DNA from: Novosphingobium sp. NDB2Meth1
GTDB lineage: Bacteria; Pseudomonadota; Alphaproteobacteria; Sphingomonadales; Sphingomonadaceae
Assembly: GCF_900117425.1 (NCBI RefSeq)
Contig: NZ_FPEH01000016.1
Span: 186,001-250,000, forward strand
Length of the DNA stretch: 64,000 bases
Reading direction: 5' to 3'
Part shown: positions 26,992 to 36,536 of the stretch, piece after piece
Layout of the letters: each line of letters begins with the position of its first letter
How positions within the stretch are numbered: the stretch's first letter is position 1
The notes under the pieces: model-generated
The model's database searches: none
Seen by the model: the letters and a program-made list of their open reading frames with translations, nothing else
Told to the model about the DNA's origin: nothing
Program-made: the position numbers and the translations under genes

Positions 26992-28329
26992 ATGCGACTG
27001 CGCTGGCCCCTCCCAGTGTTCTACCCGTCGACGCGCACCGCGGTGCTGCTGGCGCTCGCTGCGCCGCTGGCGCTGGTGGTAGCCGCTGCCGCACCGCAGG
27101 CATGGGTCGCGGCTCCGGCGCTGGGCGGGGCCTTGCTGGTGATGGTCCTGCTCGATGCGCTGCTGGCCCCGGCGCTTGCGGACTTGCGCGTCATCGTGCC
27201 GCAAGACGCCGAAGTGGGTGAACCACTAAGCCTCACCGTCCTCGCCGATTTCCGCATCGAAGCGCCGCGAGCAGCCCCGGTTGCAGCGCTCGCGCTTGAT
27301 CCGCGCCTCGCAACAGGTGGAAGGCTTGTCGCCCCGCTCACACGGGACAGCGGCGCATGGAGCGCCAAGGTCAGTACCACCCCCAACCGGCGCGGTACGG
27401 GCCCCATTGGCGCCGTCTGGCTGCGCTGGAACGGGCCGCTGGGTCTCGCCACGCGGCAAGTCCGGCGCGACCTTGATGCCGAAGTCCGAGTGCGCCCCAA
27501 CATCGCCCCGGTGCGCAGCCCGGCGCTGCAAATCTTCCTGCGCGACGCCCAGTTCGGTATGGTTGCACGCCGCATCCGGGGCGAGGGGACCGATTTCGAG
27601 GCGCTCGCCGAGTACGAGCCCGGGATGGACCGCCGCCGCATCGACTGGAAATCGTCCGCGCGCCACGCCCGGCTTTTCGCCAAGGAGTACGAGACCGAGC
27701 GCAACAACCAGATCGTCTTCGCGTTCGATTGCGGGCAAACGATGTGCGAACCTATTGCGGGCTTGCCGCGCATCGACCGCGCCGTCACCGCCGCGCTCAC
27801 CACGGCTTGGGTGGCACTCGGTGCGCAGGACCGTGTCGCGCTCTACGGTTTTGCCCAGCGCCCGCAGGTGATGAGTCCCTTCGTCACTGCCCCGCGCGAA
27901 TTCGCCCGCTTGCAGGAAGCCGCTGCCGCGCTCGATTACAGTGCCGAGCAGCCCAACTTCACGCTCGCGCTCTCGACACTGGCGGCGCGGCTGCGGCGGC
28001 GCTCGCTGATCGTGGTGTTTTCCGAATTCACCGATCCCACCAGCGCCGAACTCATGATCGAATCGATGCGCCGCCTCGTCGAGCGGCACCGCGTGATCTT
28101 CGTCGTGATGGACGATGCGGAACTTGCCGATTTCGTGCATGCGCCGATCCGCAGCGCGCAGGATGCGGCGATGGCGGTCACCGCCACCACGCTCCAGCAG
28201 CAACGCACGCTCGTGCTCCAGCGCCTGCGCCGCGCCGGCATTCTCGTGGTCGAGGCACCGCACCAGCACATCGGCAATCGCCTGCTCGATGCTTATCTCG
28301 CCGTGAAGCGCGCGGGGAGCCTCGGATGA
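26992..28329 (+). CDS. DUF58-domain protein
   Basis: A 445-residue product with two N-terminal membrane helices (TAVLLALAAPLALVVAAAA and APALGGALLVMVLLDAL), a beta-rich segment, then the DUF58 signature (GTDFEALAEYEPGMDRRRID, then WKSSARHARLFAKEYETE). The C-terminal half is von Willebrand A-like (IVFAFDCGQTM, a variant of the MIDAS DxSxS with the serines missing, and a later STLAARLRRRSLIVVFSEF). It works with the MoxR ATPase in this operon. The imperfect MIDAS suggests it may not bind metal. Confidence 0.88.
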   Translation: MRLRWPLPVFYPSTRTAVLLALAAPLALVVAAAAPQAWVAAPALGGALLVMVLLDALLAPALADLRVIVPQDAEVGEPLSLTVLADFRIEAPRAAPVAALALDPRLATGGRLVAPLTRDSGAWSAKVSTTPNRRGTGPIGAVWLRWNGPLGLATRQVRRDLDAEVRVRPNIAPVRSPALQIFLRDAQFGMVARRIRGEGTDFEALAEYEPGMDRRRIDWKSSARHARLFAKEYETERNNQIVFAFDCGQTMCEPIAGLPRIDRAVTAALTTAWVALGAQDRVALYGFAQRPQVMSPFVTAPREFARLQEAAAALDYSAEQPNFTLALSTLAARLRRRSLIVVFSEFTDPTSAELMIESMRRLVERHRVIFVVMDDAELADFVHAPIRSAQDAAMAVTATTLQQQRTLVLQRLRRAGILVVEAPHQHIGNRLLDAYLAVKRAGSLG

Positions 28330-29402
28330 GCGAGGCCGCCCCCTCCCTGCTCGGCCGTCTCGGCGGCTGGTTCAGCCCCGCTGCCAGCGCCGAAATCGCC
28401 GCCGCCGAAGATGCCGCGCTGCGCTCGGACCGCTTCCGGCTGGAACGCGAGGGCGAGTGGAAGCGGCTCGAGGCCATCGTCACCCGGATCGAGAAAGGCC
28501 GCCTGCGCGGCATTTCGGACGAGGACCTGCTCGCCCTTCCCGCGCTCTATCGCACTGCCGTCTCCAGCCTCGCCGTCGCACGCGAGACCTCGCTCGATGC
28601 CGAAACGCTGGAGTGGCTCGAAGGCCTCACCCGCCGCGCCTGGTTTATCGTCTACGGCCCGCGCGCCGGGCTGGGCGACTGGCTCATGCGTTTCTTCGGC
28701 GGCGGCTGGGGCGAGAGCGTGCGCGCGCTGAAACAGGACATCCTGATCGCGTTCGCGCTGATGGTGGCGGGGACGATTGCGGGCTGGCTGCTCGTCGCCA
28801 GCGATCCCGACTGGTACTACGCTCTGATGCCCGGCGGCATGGGTGATGCCCGCGTTCCCGGTGCGAGCCGCGCGGTGCTGATGGGCACGCTGTTCGGCCA
28901 GCAGGACCAGCACGGTCTTGCGGTCTTCGCCGCCTATCTCTTCTCGAACAACGCGCAAGTCTCGATCCTGGCCTTCGCACTGGGTTTTGCCTTCGGCCTG
29001 CCTTCCGCGATGCTGCTGATCCAGAACACCGCGATCCTCGGCGCGCTGCTCTGGCTCTATCACGGGCAGGGCCTCACGCTCGAACTCGTCGGCTGGCTAT
29101 CGATCCACGGCACAACCGAACTGTTCGCGATCATGCTGGCGGGAGCGGCTGGCCTCCATATCGGTCGCGCGATGGCCTTTCCGGGCGACGCCGCGGTGCT
29201 CGATGCGGCCGCGGCAGCCGGACGGCGCAGCGCGCAGGTCATGGTCGGCGTCGTGCTCATGCTGATCGTGGCAGGCCTCCTCGAAGGCTTCGGCAGGCAG
29301 CTGGTCGACAATACCGCCGGACGCCTGATCGTCGGCGGCTTCATGTTGGTATTCTGGACCGGCTACTTCTTTGTCTGGCGCGGGCGGGGGCAATCGTCCT
29401 GA
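28326..29402 (+). CDS. SpoIIM/DUF95-family membrane protein
   Basis: A 358-residue product starting at the ATG that overlaps the DUF58 stop (ATGA). A soluble helical N-terminus (about 120 residues) precedes five or so membrane helices, with the SpoIIM/DUF95 signature FSNNAQVSILAFALGFAFG and SIHGTTELFAIMLAGAAGL. Despite the name, there is no sporulation in this lineage; in bacteria with MoxR operons this family is thought to be a membrane channel or scaffold. Its stop and the next start share one base (TGATG). Confidence 0.85.
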   Translation: MSEAAPSLLGRLGGWFSPAASAEIAAAEDAALRSDRFRLEREGEWKRLEAIVTRIEKGRLRGISDEDLLALPALYRTAVSSLAVARETSLDAETLEWLEGLTRRAWFIVYGPRAGLGDWLMRFFGGGWGESVRALKQDILIAFALMVAGTIAGWLLVASDPDWYYALMPGGMGDARVPGASRAVLMGTLFGQQDQHGLAVFAAYLFSNNAQVSILAFALGFAFGLPSAMLLIQNTAILGALLWLYHGQGLTLELVGWLSIHGTTELFAIMLAGAAGLHIGRAMAFPGDAAVLDAAAAAGRRSAQVMVGVVLMLIVAGLLEGFGRQLVDNTAGRLIVGGFMLVFWTGYFFVWRGRGQSS

Positions 29403-30304
29403 TGGCGCGCCGGGAGCCCCGCAGCCGCAACCGCATGGTGATCACGCCCGAAGGCGTGGCGCTGCCCCTGGTCCTCGCCACGCGCGGCGCGCGGGCGGCG
29501 GCGCTGCTGATCGATCTGGCGCTGATCGGCGCGGCGATGATCGCCACCACCTTCACCCTGATCTGGATCGCGGGCGGCATCGGGCTCAAACTGCAGGAGA
29601 TCGAGGCCAATGGCCCCAAGGCACGGGCGCTGCAGGCGCTGGTGATCGTGTGGATCATCGCGATGTTCCTGTTCCGCAACGCATGGTTCCTGTTTTTCGA
29701 ACTCGGCCCGCGCGGCGCGACACCCGGCAAGCGCGTGACCGGCATCCGCATTGCGGCGCGCGGCACCGAGCGGCTCACCACCGAAGCCGTGATTGCCCGC
29801 AACATCATCCGCGATATCGAGTTGTTCATGCCGATCGTGTTCATCGGCGGGGCAGTCGCTGCGGGGAGCGACACCGACTTTGCCGGCTGGGCAGGCGCGG
29901 TCTGGTGCGCCATTTTCATGTTGTTTCCGTTCTTCAACCGTGATGCCCTGCGCTGCGGCGACGTGATCGCGGGCACCTGGGTGGTCGAGGCGCAGCGCCG
30001 CAAGCTCGGGCAGGCGCTCTCGGTCAGCGCGCCGGTCGCCGCCAGCGATCAAGCCTTCACCTTTGCGCCGCAGGAGCTGGCGGTCTACGGCGAGTACGAG
30101 CTGCAGACGCTGGAGCGCGTGCTCCGCGATGGCCGGGGCACCGCGCTCGATGATGTCGCCGATGCGATCAGCCGCAAGATCGGGCGCCCCTATCCGACGG
30201 GCGCCGAACGGGTCTTCCTCGAATCCTACTATCTCCAGCTCCGCGCCCAGTTGGAGCAGGGCCTGCGCCTCGGCAAGCGCAAGGCCGACAAGTACGCGGC
30301 CTAG
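29402..30304 (+). CDS. RDD-family membrane protein
   Basis: Last gene of the six-gene operon. The 300-residue product has the RDD-type region with helices at residues about 30-60, 78-98 and 140-180, and the motif GPRGATPGKRVTGIRIAARG. A soluble C-terminal part of about 100 residues contains two Arg/Glu-rich helices. RDD proteins are small transporters or scaffolds of uncertain function. Its stop codon overlaps that of the convergent isoaspartyl peptidase gene: both use the palindromic CTAG at 30301-30304. Confidence 0.85.
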   Translation: MARREPRSRNRMVITPEGVALPLVLATRGARAAALLIDLALIGAAMIATTFTLIWIAGGIGLKLQEIEANGPKARALQALVIVWIIAMFLFRNAWFLFFELGPRGATPGKRVTGIRIAARGTERLTTEAVIARNIIRDIELFMPIVFIGGAVAAGSDTDFAGWAGAVWCAIFMLFPFFNRDALRCGDVIAGTWVVEAQRRKLGQALSVSAPVAASDQAFTFAPQELAVYGEYELQTLERVLRDGRGTALDDVADAISRKIGRPYPTGAERVFLESYYLQLRAQLEQGLRLGKRKADKYAA

Positions 30305-31236
30305 CCTTCGCCGAATATCCCGACTTCGCGCAGTCCACCGCTGTCCGCACGCCCCCGGAACATGCCCGGCGTGGTGAAAGCAAAACCCGTTTCACCGGCA
30401 GGTGTTGCGTAGATCACGCCGCCAACCCCGCCCATTTCGCCGACTTCGGCGAGCACGGCTTCGGTCGCACTTTGCGGACCCTCTCCGCCGAGCCGCATGC
30501 GCGCACAGATTTCGTGCGACACCGCGGCGCGGATGAACTGCTCGCCCGAGCCGGTGCAGCTCACCGCCGCCGCGCGGTCATCGGCATAAGTCCCCGCGCC
30601 GATCAGCGGCGAATCCCCGATGCGGCCCCAGCGCTTGCCGGTGAGGCCGCCGGTCGAGGTCGCCGCGGCGACATGCCCGTCCGCGTCCACCGCCACCGCG
30701 CCGACAGTGCCGTACTTCAGCCCTGCATCGAACCAGCCGAGCTTCTTCGCCTTCAGTTCCTGCAACTGCTGCCAGCGCGCCTCGGTGGCGAACCAGTCGG
30801 GATCGACCTGATCAACCCCCTGCTCGCGCGCAAACTCTTCCGCGCCCGCACCGCTCAGGAACACGTGCGGGCTCTTTTCCATCACCGCCCGCGCGAGCCT
30901 CACCGGATTGCGGGTGTGGGTCACCCCGCAGACCGCGCCGGCCCCGCGCGTCGTCCCATCCATCACTGCCGCATCGAGCTCGTTGGTGCCGTGATAGGTG
31001 AACACCGCCCCGCGCCCGGCGTTGAAGTGCGGATCGTCCTCCAGTTCAGCCACCGCCGCGCAGACCGCATCGAGCGCCGTACCGCCCGCCATCAGCACCG
31101 CCCGCCCCGCATCGAGCGCCACGCCCAGCGCCGCTTCATGCGCGGCGACGCCAGCGGCATCCATCGTTTCGGGCGTCATCGATCCGGCCCCGCCATGAAT
31201 GGCAATGGCCCAGCGGCTTTTGCTTGTCTCCGTCAT
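30301..31236 (-). CDS. iaaA: Isoaspartyl peptidase/L-asparaginase (Ntn hydrolase)
   Basis: A plant-type asparaginase that hydrolyses beta-aspartyl dipeptides and asparagine after autocleavage. The 311-residue proenzyme starts MTETSKSRWAIAIHGGAGSM, and the nucleophile is Thr177 in KYGTVGAVAVD, giving alpha and beta subunits. Substrate-loop residues TSTGGLTGKRWGRIGDSP and GSGEQFIR are present. Longer frames upstream add a poor leader, so ATG 31236 is preferred. It is divergent from the GNAT gene with a 46-bp gap. Confidence 0.92.
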   Translation of the reverse strand: MTETSKSRWAIAIHGGAGSMTPETMDAAGVAAHEAALGVALDAGRAVLMAGGTALDAVCAAVAELEDDPHFNAGRGAVFTYHGTNELDAAVMDGTTRGAGAVCGVTHTRNPVRLARAVMEKSPHVFLSGAGAEEFAREQGVDQVDPDWFATEARWQQLQELKAKKLGWFDAGLKYGTVGAVAVDADGHVAAATSTGGLTGKRWGRIGDSPLIGAGTYADDRAAAVSCTGSGEQFIRAAVSHEICARMRLGGEGPQSATEAVLAEVGEMGGVGGVIYATPAGETGFAFTTPGMFRGRADSGGLREVGIFGEG

Positions 31237-31282
31237 GGCGGACGCGATAGCAGATAGTCCCGGCAAGACCAGCGGGGGGCAT

Positions 31283-31750
31283 ATGATCGAAGGCCTGGCA
31301 ATCACCGAAGACGACCTCTCGGGCGCAGACGTGCAGGCGCTCGTAGCCTACCACCTTGGCGGCATGCATGCCGAAAGCCCCGCCTGCAAAGTCCACGCCC
31401 TCCCGCTCGACAAGCTGCGCCAGCCCGGCGTCACCTTCTACACCGCCCGCATCCACGGCGCGCTCGCTGCGATGGGCGCAATCAAGCACCTCGACGAAAC
31501 CCACGGCGAACTCAAATCCATGCGCGCCGCTCCGGAATGGCGCGGGAAGGGCGTGGGCGAAGCGATGCTGCAGCATCTGCTCGGCGTGGCACGTGGGCGC
31601 GGCTATGCCCGCGTGAGCCTCGAAACCGGCCGCACCGAAGCCTTCGCACCTGCCGTCGCGCTCTACCGCAAGTACGGCTTCGAGAACTGCGAGGCCTTCG
31701 CCGACTACGTGGTCGACGATTTCAGCCAGTGCCTGTCGTTGGCGCTGTGA
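31283..31750 (+). CDS. GNAT-family N-acetyltransferase
   Basis: A 155-residue acetyl-CoA-dependent transferase. The acetyl-CoA-binding loop is MRAAPEWRGKGVGEAMLQHLL (the R-x-x-G-x-G pattern), followed by YARVSLETGRTEAFAPAVAL and YRKYGFENCEAF, typical of the PhnO/YhbS-like branch. The start at ATG 31283 follows a GGGGGG Shine-Dalgarno. Substrate unknown. Its stop is adjacent to the convergent gene at 31751. Confidence 0.87.
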   Translation: MIEGLAITEDDLSGADVQALVAYHLGGMHAESPACKVHALPLDKLRQPGVTFYTARIHGALAAMGAIKHLDETHGELKSMRAAPEWRGKGVGEAMLQHLLGVARGRGYARVSLETGRTEAFAPAVALYRKYGFENCEAFADYVVDDFSQCLSLAL

Positions 31751-32632
31751 CTAGCGCAGCGAAAGCCAACGCATCGAATTGGTGTAGTAGCTTGCGATCG
31801 GCTTGCCTTCACTGTCCAGCGCAGGTGAGAACCGCGCACCCTTGATCAATATGTCGCAAGTCGTCTTCGCGATCTCGGCCGAGAGGGTCGCATTCTGGAT
31901 GAAACACTGGGTGGGTTTGCCTTGAGGGTCCACCATCAGCCGGAAACGGATCACCGCACTCTGTCCGTTGACGACCGCACGCGGCATCGCCTTCATCTTG
32001 CGAACCCAGTCGGTGGGGGTGTTGAGAGGTGCCGCACGCTTCTTGAGCGCCGCCTGTTGCTCTGGATCGAATCCCCAGTCCCGGACCAGATCCTTCAGGC
32101 ACTTCCGCATTGCCGCCATCGGCTGCGCCAGTGATTGCGTATGGAGCGTAAGGGTGCGGGTGCTGGTCCTGACCTGCAGCTCCGTAATGGCGGCTTCCTG
32201 CTCGGGTGTTGTCTGGAAGGCAGGCCTGGTCTCGAAGTCTGGACTCTTCATGTAAGGGCGGTTCAGCAGATCACGCGCGCCCATCATCAGGATCTGATCG
32301 CGATTTGCCCCGATCACTCCAATCAGCGCGTCGCTGAACTTGCCCGCGCCAAGGTCTGGCCCGAAGCTCGCTGCCACCGGGATCTTGACGATGCTGGAAC
32401 TCGCGAAGCTCTTGCCGACGAGCGACAGGTCAACCCGGTCGGCAGGCTGGAACTGGTCGAGGATCAGGACGACCTTCTCGTCACCTTCGCCAAAGGTCCG
32501 CGCGAGCCGGCACGAATCCTTGGCGTAATTGAGGACCCATCCGTCCGCAGGCTCGAGGACAGCTTCCTCCGCATGGCCCGCAGTCGGCAGCAAGGCGACT
32601 GCCATCAGCAACAAAGCCCGAAGAAGCGTCAT
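31751..32632 (-). CDS. Secreted protein with TonB-C-like C-terminal domain
   Basis: A 293-residue product with signal peptide MTLLRALLLMAVALLPTAGHAEE (the start at 32632; a longer frame adds a poor leader). The middle is unassigned (residues about 30-200). The last 90 residues resemble the TonB C-terminal/energy-transducer fold: VNGQSAVIRFRLMVDPQGKP, then CFIQNATLSAEIAKTTCDIL and ARFSPALDSEGKPIASYY. Similar proteins without a membrane anchor are common in sphingomonads; function unknown. Confidence 0.72.
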   Translation of the reverse strand: MTLLRALLLMAVALLPTAGHAEEAVLEPADGWVLNYAKDSCRLARTFGEGDEKVVLILDQFQPADRVDLSLVGKSFASSSIVKIPVAASFGPDLGAGKFSDALIGVIGANRDQILMMGARDLLNRPYMKSPDFETRPAFQTTPEQEAAITELQVRTSTRTLTLHTQSLAQPMAAMRKCLKDLVRDWGFDPEQQAALKKRAAPLNTPTDWVRKMKAMPRAVVNGQSAVIRFRLMVDPQGKPTQCFIQNATLSAEIAKTTCDILIKGARFSPALDSEGKPIASYYTNSMRWLSLR

Positions 32633-32671
32633 GGGTGGATCGTAACAGTAGCCACCTATTCGCCAAAACAG

Positions 32672-32698
32672 AAAAGGCCCCACCGTGGTGGAGCCTTT
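32672..32698 (-). terminator. Terminator after etfA
   Basis: AAAGGCCCCACC pairs with GGTGGAGCCTTT (one G-T wobble) around a GT turn. On the minus strand the stem ends in TTTTC. It lies about 28 bp beyond the etfA stop. Confidence 0.78.
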
Positions 32699-32725
32699 CC
32701 CGTATTGCAGTCCTGAACCGACAGC

Positions 32726-33658
32726 TCAGAGCTTGCCGATCAGTTCCGGCACCACGCTGAACAGGTCGCCGACGAGGCCGATGTCCGCGACCTGGAAGAT
32801 CGGGGCGTCCTCGTCCTTGTTGATGGCGATGATGGTCTTGCTGTCCTTCATGCCCGCAAGGTGCTGGATCGCGCCGGAGATGCCGACCGCGATGTAGACT
32901 TCCGGCGCCACGATCTTGCCGGTCTGGCCGACCTGGTAGTCGTTGGGCACATAGCCCGCATCCACCGCCGCGCGGCTTGCACCGACGCCGGCGCCGAGCT
33001 TGTCGGCCAGCGGGATGATCACGCTCTGGAAGGTCTCTGCGTCCTTGAGCGCGCGGCCGCCCGAAACGATGATCTTGGCCGAGGTCAGCTCCGGACGTTC
33101 GCTCTTGGCGATTTCCGAACCGAGGAAGCTCGATGTACCGGCATCGCCTGCAGCCGCCACGGCTTCCACCGCCGCCGAACCGCCGGTCGCGTCAGCCTTC
33201 GCAAAGGCCGTGCCGCGCACGGTCACAACCAGCTTGGCATCGGTCGATTCGACCGTGGCAATCGCGTTGCCGGCATAGATCGGGCGGGTGAAGGTCTTGG
33301 GGCCTTCGACCGAGAGGATGTCCGAGACCTGCATCACGTCGAGCAGCGCGGCGACGCGCGGCGCGATGTTCTTGCCGGTCGTCGTGGCAGGCGCGACGAA
33401 CACGTCGTAATCGGCCATCAGGCCGGCGACGAGCGGCGCGACGTTCTCGGCGAGCGCATTGGCATAAGCCGCGTCATCGGCCGTGAGCACCTTGCTCACG
33501 CCGGCGATCTGCGCAGCAGCCGCGGCAGCACCGTCACAGCCCGAGCCCGCAACCAGCGCGGTCACGTCGCCGATTTGCGCGGCGGCGGTCACAACGGCGA
33601 GGGTGGCGTCCTTGACGGAGGCGTTGTCGTGTTCGACCCAAACGAGTGTCTTGGACAT
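32726..33658 (-). CDS. etfA: Electron transfer flavoprotein, alpha subunit
   Basis: FAD-binding subunit of the soluble ETF, which passes electrons from acyl-CoA dehydrogenases to ETF-ubiquinone oxidoreductase. The 310-residue product begins [12 protein letters not shown] and carries the FAD-binding C-terminal region: [20 protein letters not shown], then [20 protein letters not shown] and [20 protein letters not shown]. It shares one base with the end of etfB (TGATG), so translation is coupled. A terminator follows at 32672. Confidence 0.96.
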   Translation of the reverse strand: MSKTLVWVEHDNASVKDATLAVVTAAAQIGDVTALVAGSGCDGAAAAAAQIAGVSKVLTADDAAYANALAENVAPLVAGLMADYDVFVAPATTTGKNIAPRVAALLDVMQVSDILSVEGPKTFTRPIYAGNAIATVESTDAKLVVTVRGTAFAKADATGGSAAVEAVAAAGDAGTSSFLGSEIAKSERPELTSAKIIVSGGRALKDAETFQSVIIPLADKLGAGVGASRAAVDAGYVPNDYQVGQTGKIVAPEVYIAVGISGAIQHLAGMKDSKTIIAINKDEDAPIFQVADIGLVGDLFSVVPELIGKL

Positions 33659-34404
33659 CAGGCGACTCCCATTTCCTTGAGCTTGGCAACCAGCGCATCG
33701 ACGTCAGGCACCTTGATGCCCGCGCTACGCACCGGCGGTTCGGTGACCTTGAGCGTCTTGAGGCGCGGCGCGATATCAACGCCGTAGTCAGCCGGCGTCT
33801 TGCTCGCGAGCGGCTTCGACTTCGCCTTCATGATGTTCGGCAGCGAGGCATAGCGCGGCTCGTTGAGGCGCAGGTCGGTGGTGACGATCGCGGGCAGTGC
33901 CAGCTTCACCGTCTCGAGACCGCCGTCGATTTCGCGCTTCACGACAATGCTGTCGCCTTCCACGGCCACCTCGTTGGCGAAGGTGCCCTGCGGACGGCCG
34001 AGCAGCGCGGCAACCATCTGGCCAACCTGGTTGGCGTCGTCGTCGATCGCCTGCTTGCCGGTGATGATGAGGCCCGGCTGCTCTTCGTCGGCAATCGCCT
34101 TGACGATCTTGGCGACGGCGAGCGGCTCGACCTCGTCTTCGCTGACAACGAGGATCGCGCGGTCCGCACCCATGGCGAGGGCGGTGCGCAGCGTTTCCTG
34201 CGCCTTGGCCGGCCCGACCGAAACCGCCACGATCTCGGTGACCACGCCCTTTTCCTTGAGGCGAATGGCTTCCTCGACCGCGATCTCGTCGAACGGGTTC
34301 ATGCTCATTTTCACGTTGGCAAGGTCAACCCCCGTGCCATCCGCCTTCACGCGCGGCTTCACGTTGTAGTCGATCACCCGCTTCACGCAGACCAGGGCTT
34401 TCAT
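33658..34404 (-). CDS. etfB: Electron transfer flavoprotein, beta subunit
   Basis: AMP-binding partner of EtfA. The 248-residue product starts [20 protein letters not shown] and has the family segments [30 protein letters not shown] and the ADP/AMP-loop [14 protein letters not shown]. It is upstream of etfA and translationally coupled to it. A good promoter candidate with a LiuR/MerR-like inverted repeat sits at 34436-34464. Its location between the propionyl-CoA genes and the housekeeping genes fits a role in branched-chain or odd-chain acyl-CoA oxidation. Confidence 0.96.
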   Translation of the reverse strand: MKALVCVKRVIDYNVKPRVKADGTGVDLANVKMSMNPFDEIAVEEAIRLKEKGVVTEIVAVSVGPAKAQETLRTALAMGADRAILVVSEDEVEPLAVAKIVKAIADEEQPGLIITGKQAIDDDANQVGQMVAALLGRPQGTFANEVAVEGDSIVVKREIDGGLETVKLALPAIVTTDLRLNEPRYASLPNIMKAKSKPLASKTPADYGVDIAPRLKTLKVTEPPVRSAGIKVPDVDALVAKLKEMGVA

Positions 34405-34435
34405 CGTGTCAGGCCTTTCTCAAATCGATGGCGCG

Positions 34436-34464
34436 CGCATAATTGGCGCTTACGTAAACGTCAA
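34436..34464 (-). promoter_or_regulatory. Promoter and inverted repeat of etfBA
   Basis: On the minus strand TTGACG (34459-34464) is separated by 17 nt from TATGCG (34436-34441), a plausible sigma-70 promoter about 30 bp before etfB. The -35 is part of an inverted repeat, TTGACGT-TT-ACGTAAG, that resembles the MerR-family LiuR box of acyl-CoA catabolism genes (resemblance from memory). Confidence 0.55.
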
Positions 34465-34514
34465 CCTCGCCCGGTGCCCATGCACGAATGTGAGCACGGG
34501 CATCAGCGGCGCTT

Positions 34515-36536
34515 CTACTCCATTTCAAGGATGATGGCATCCACCGCAAGGCTCTCCCCTTGCGCCGCGTTCACCGCCTTCACCTTGCCCGATTTCTCGG
34601 CGCGCAGGATGTTCTCCATCTTCATCGCTTCGACCACCGCAAGCGGCTGTCCGGCCTCGACGGTATCGCCCACGCCCACATGCAGCGCCACGAGCAGCCC
34701 GGGCATCGGGCAGACGAGGTACTTCGACATGTCGGGCGCGACCTTGGCGATCATGTGCTTGGTCAGCGGGGCGATTCGAGCCGGCAGCACGCGCACGTCG
34801 TGGCTCGCCCCGCGCGTCGTCAGCGTGAAGCCGGTGGCGCGCGCCTTGACCTTGACTGTCAGCGGCTTGCCGCCGACTTCGGCCATGACCACGCGGTCGC
34901 CCGGCGTGTACTCGAGCTCCAGATCGATCTCGTCGCCATCGACGGTGATCGCTTCCTCGTCGACCGTCACGGCATAGTCCGTCTCGCCGATCCGCACCGC
35001 CCATTCGGACGGCGGATCGAGCGTCTCGCCGAGCTGTCCGTCCACCTGCCGCGCGCGGTCCGACCGCGCCGTGGCGAGGAAGCCCGCCAGCGCCGCCAGC
35101 GAACGCTTGGTCTCGTCAGAGGTCGCCGCACCGTGGAACCCGTCCGGATACTCCTCGGCGATGAACCCGGTGGTGAGCTCGCCCGAGCGGAAGCGCGGGT
35201 GCTGCATGATCGCCGAAACGAAATCGATGTTGTGGCCCAGCCCCTCGATCTCGAACGCGTCGAGCGCCTCGATCTGCCGGTCCGCCGCCTCGTGGCGGGT
35301 CTCGCCCCATGTCACCAGCTTGGCGATCATCGGGTCGTAGAACATCGAGACTTCGCCGCCTTCATAGACGCCGTCGTCGACGCGCACGCCGCCCACGCCG
35401 CGCCGCCCGTTGGCTTCGCCGTCGTCGGTCCAGCCTTCCACCGGCGGATCATAGCGCACAAGCCGCCCGGTCGAGGGCAGGAACCCGCGATAGGGATCTT
35501 CGGCATAGACGCGGTTCTCGATCGCCCAGCCATCGATGCCGATATCGTCCTGCGTGAAGGCCAGCTTCTCGCCCGCCGCAACGCGGATCATCTGCTCGAC
35601 CAGATCGATGCCGGTGATCGCTTCGGTAACCGGGTGTTCCACCTGCAGGCGGGTGTTCATTTCGAGGAAGTAGAAGCTTTCGCCGCTCGGGTCCGCGCCC
35701 GAAACGATCAGTTCCACCGTGCCCGCCGAATAGTAGCCCACCGCGCGCGAAAGGGCGACGCACTGCTCGCCCATCGCCTTGCGCATCTTCGGCGTCACAA
35801 AGGGCGAGGGCGCTTCCTCCACGACCTTCTGGTGCCGCCGCTGGATCGAGCATTCGCGCTCGTTGAGGTAAAGGATGTTGCCGTGCTGATCGCCGAGGAT
35901 CTGGATCTCGATGTGGCGCGGGTTCAAGATGAACTTCTCGATGAACACGCGGTCGTCGCCGAACGAGTTCAGCCCCTCGCGCTTCACCGCCTCGAAGCCC
36001 TCGCGCACGTCCTTTTCGGAATAGGCGAGACGCATGCCCTTGCCGCCACCGCCGGCCGAGGCCTTCATCATCACCGGATAGCCGATCTCGTCCGAGATAC
36101 GCACCGCGTGCTCGGTATCCTCGATCTCGCCCACGAAGCCGGGGACGACATTCACGCCCGCCGCCTTCGCCAGCTTCTTCGATTCGATCTTGTCGCCCAT
36201 TGCCGCGATGGCGCCGACGGGCGGCCCGATGAACGCGATGCCTTCCGCTGCCAGTGCCTCAGCAAACGAGGTGCGCTCCGAAAGGAAGCCATAGCCCGGA
36301 TGCACCGCCTCGGCCCCGGTCTGCTTGCAAGCCGCGATGATCTTGTCCGCGATCAGGTAGGACTGCGCAGCAGGCGAAGGCCCGATATGCACCGCCTCGT
36401 CCGCCATCTTCACAAACGGCGCGCGCGCATCGGCATCCGAATAGACCGCCACGGTCTGGATACCCATCCGCCGCGCGGTCTTGATGACTCGGCATGCAAT
36501 CTCGCCCCGGTTGGCGATGAGGATTTTCTTGAACAT
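34515..36536 (-). CDS. pccA: Propionyl-CoA carboxylase alpha subunit (biotin carboxylase + biotin carrier)
   Basis: Carboxylates biotin with ATP and bicarbonate and carries it to PccB for propionyl-CoA carboxylation. The 673-residue product shows the biotin carboxylase domain (IANRGEIACRVIKTARRMG, ATP-grasp loop KASAGGGGKGMRLA, then EMNTRLQVEHPVTE), an intermediate BT-type linker, and the biotinyl domain with the modified Lys in EAMKMEN near residue 645. Its start overlaps the DUF1330 stop by one base, which in turn overlaps vapC, so pccA appears to be read from the vapBC promoter. It is separated from its partner pccB by about 5 kb. Confidence 0.95.
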   Translation of the reverse strand: MFKKILIANRGEIACRVIKTARRMGIQTVAVYSDADARAPFVKMADEAVHIGPSPAAQSYLIADKIIAACKQTGAEAVHPGYGFLSERTSFAEALAAEGIAFIGPPVGAIAAMGDKIESKKLAKAAGVNVVPGFVGEIEDTEHAVRISDEIGYPVMMKASAGGGGKGMRLAYSEKDVREGFEAVKREGLNSFGDDRVFIEKFILNPRHIEIQILGDQHGNILYLNERECSIQRRHQKVVEEAPSPFVTPKMRKAMGEQCVALSRAVGYYSAGTVELIVSGADPSGESFYFLEMNTRLQVEHPVTEAITGIDLVEQMIRVAAGEKLAFTQDDIGIDGWAIENRVYAEDPYRGFLPSTGRLVRYDPPVEGWTDDGEANGRRGVGGVRVDDGVYEGGEVSMFYDPMIAKLVTWGETRHEAADRQIEALDAFEIEGLGHNIDFVSAIMQHPRFRSGELTTGFIAEEYPDGFHGAATSDETKRSLAALAGFLATARSDRARQVDGQLGETLDPPSEWAVRIGETDYAVTVDEEAITVDGDEIDLELEYTPGDRVVMAEVGGKPLTVKVKARATGFTLTTRGASHDVRVLPARIAPLTKHMIAKVAPDMSKYLVCPMPGLLVALHVGVGDTVEAGQPLAVVEAMKMENILRAEKSGKVKAVNAAQGESLAVDAIILEME

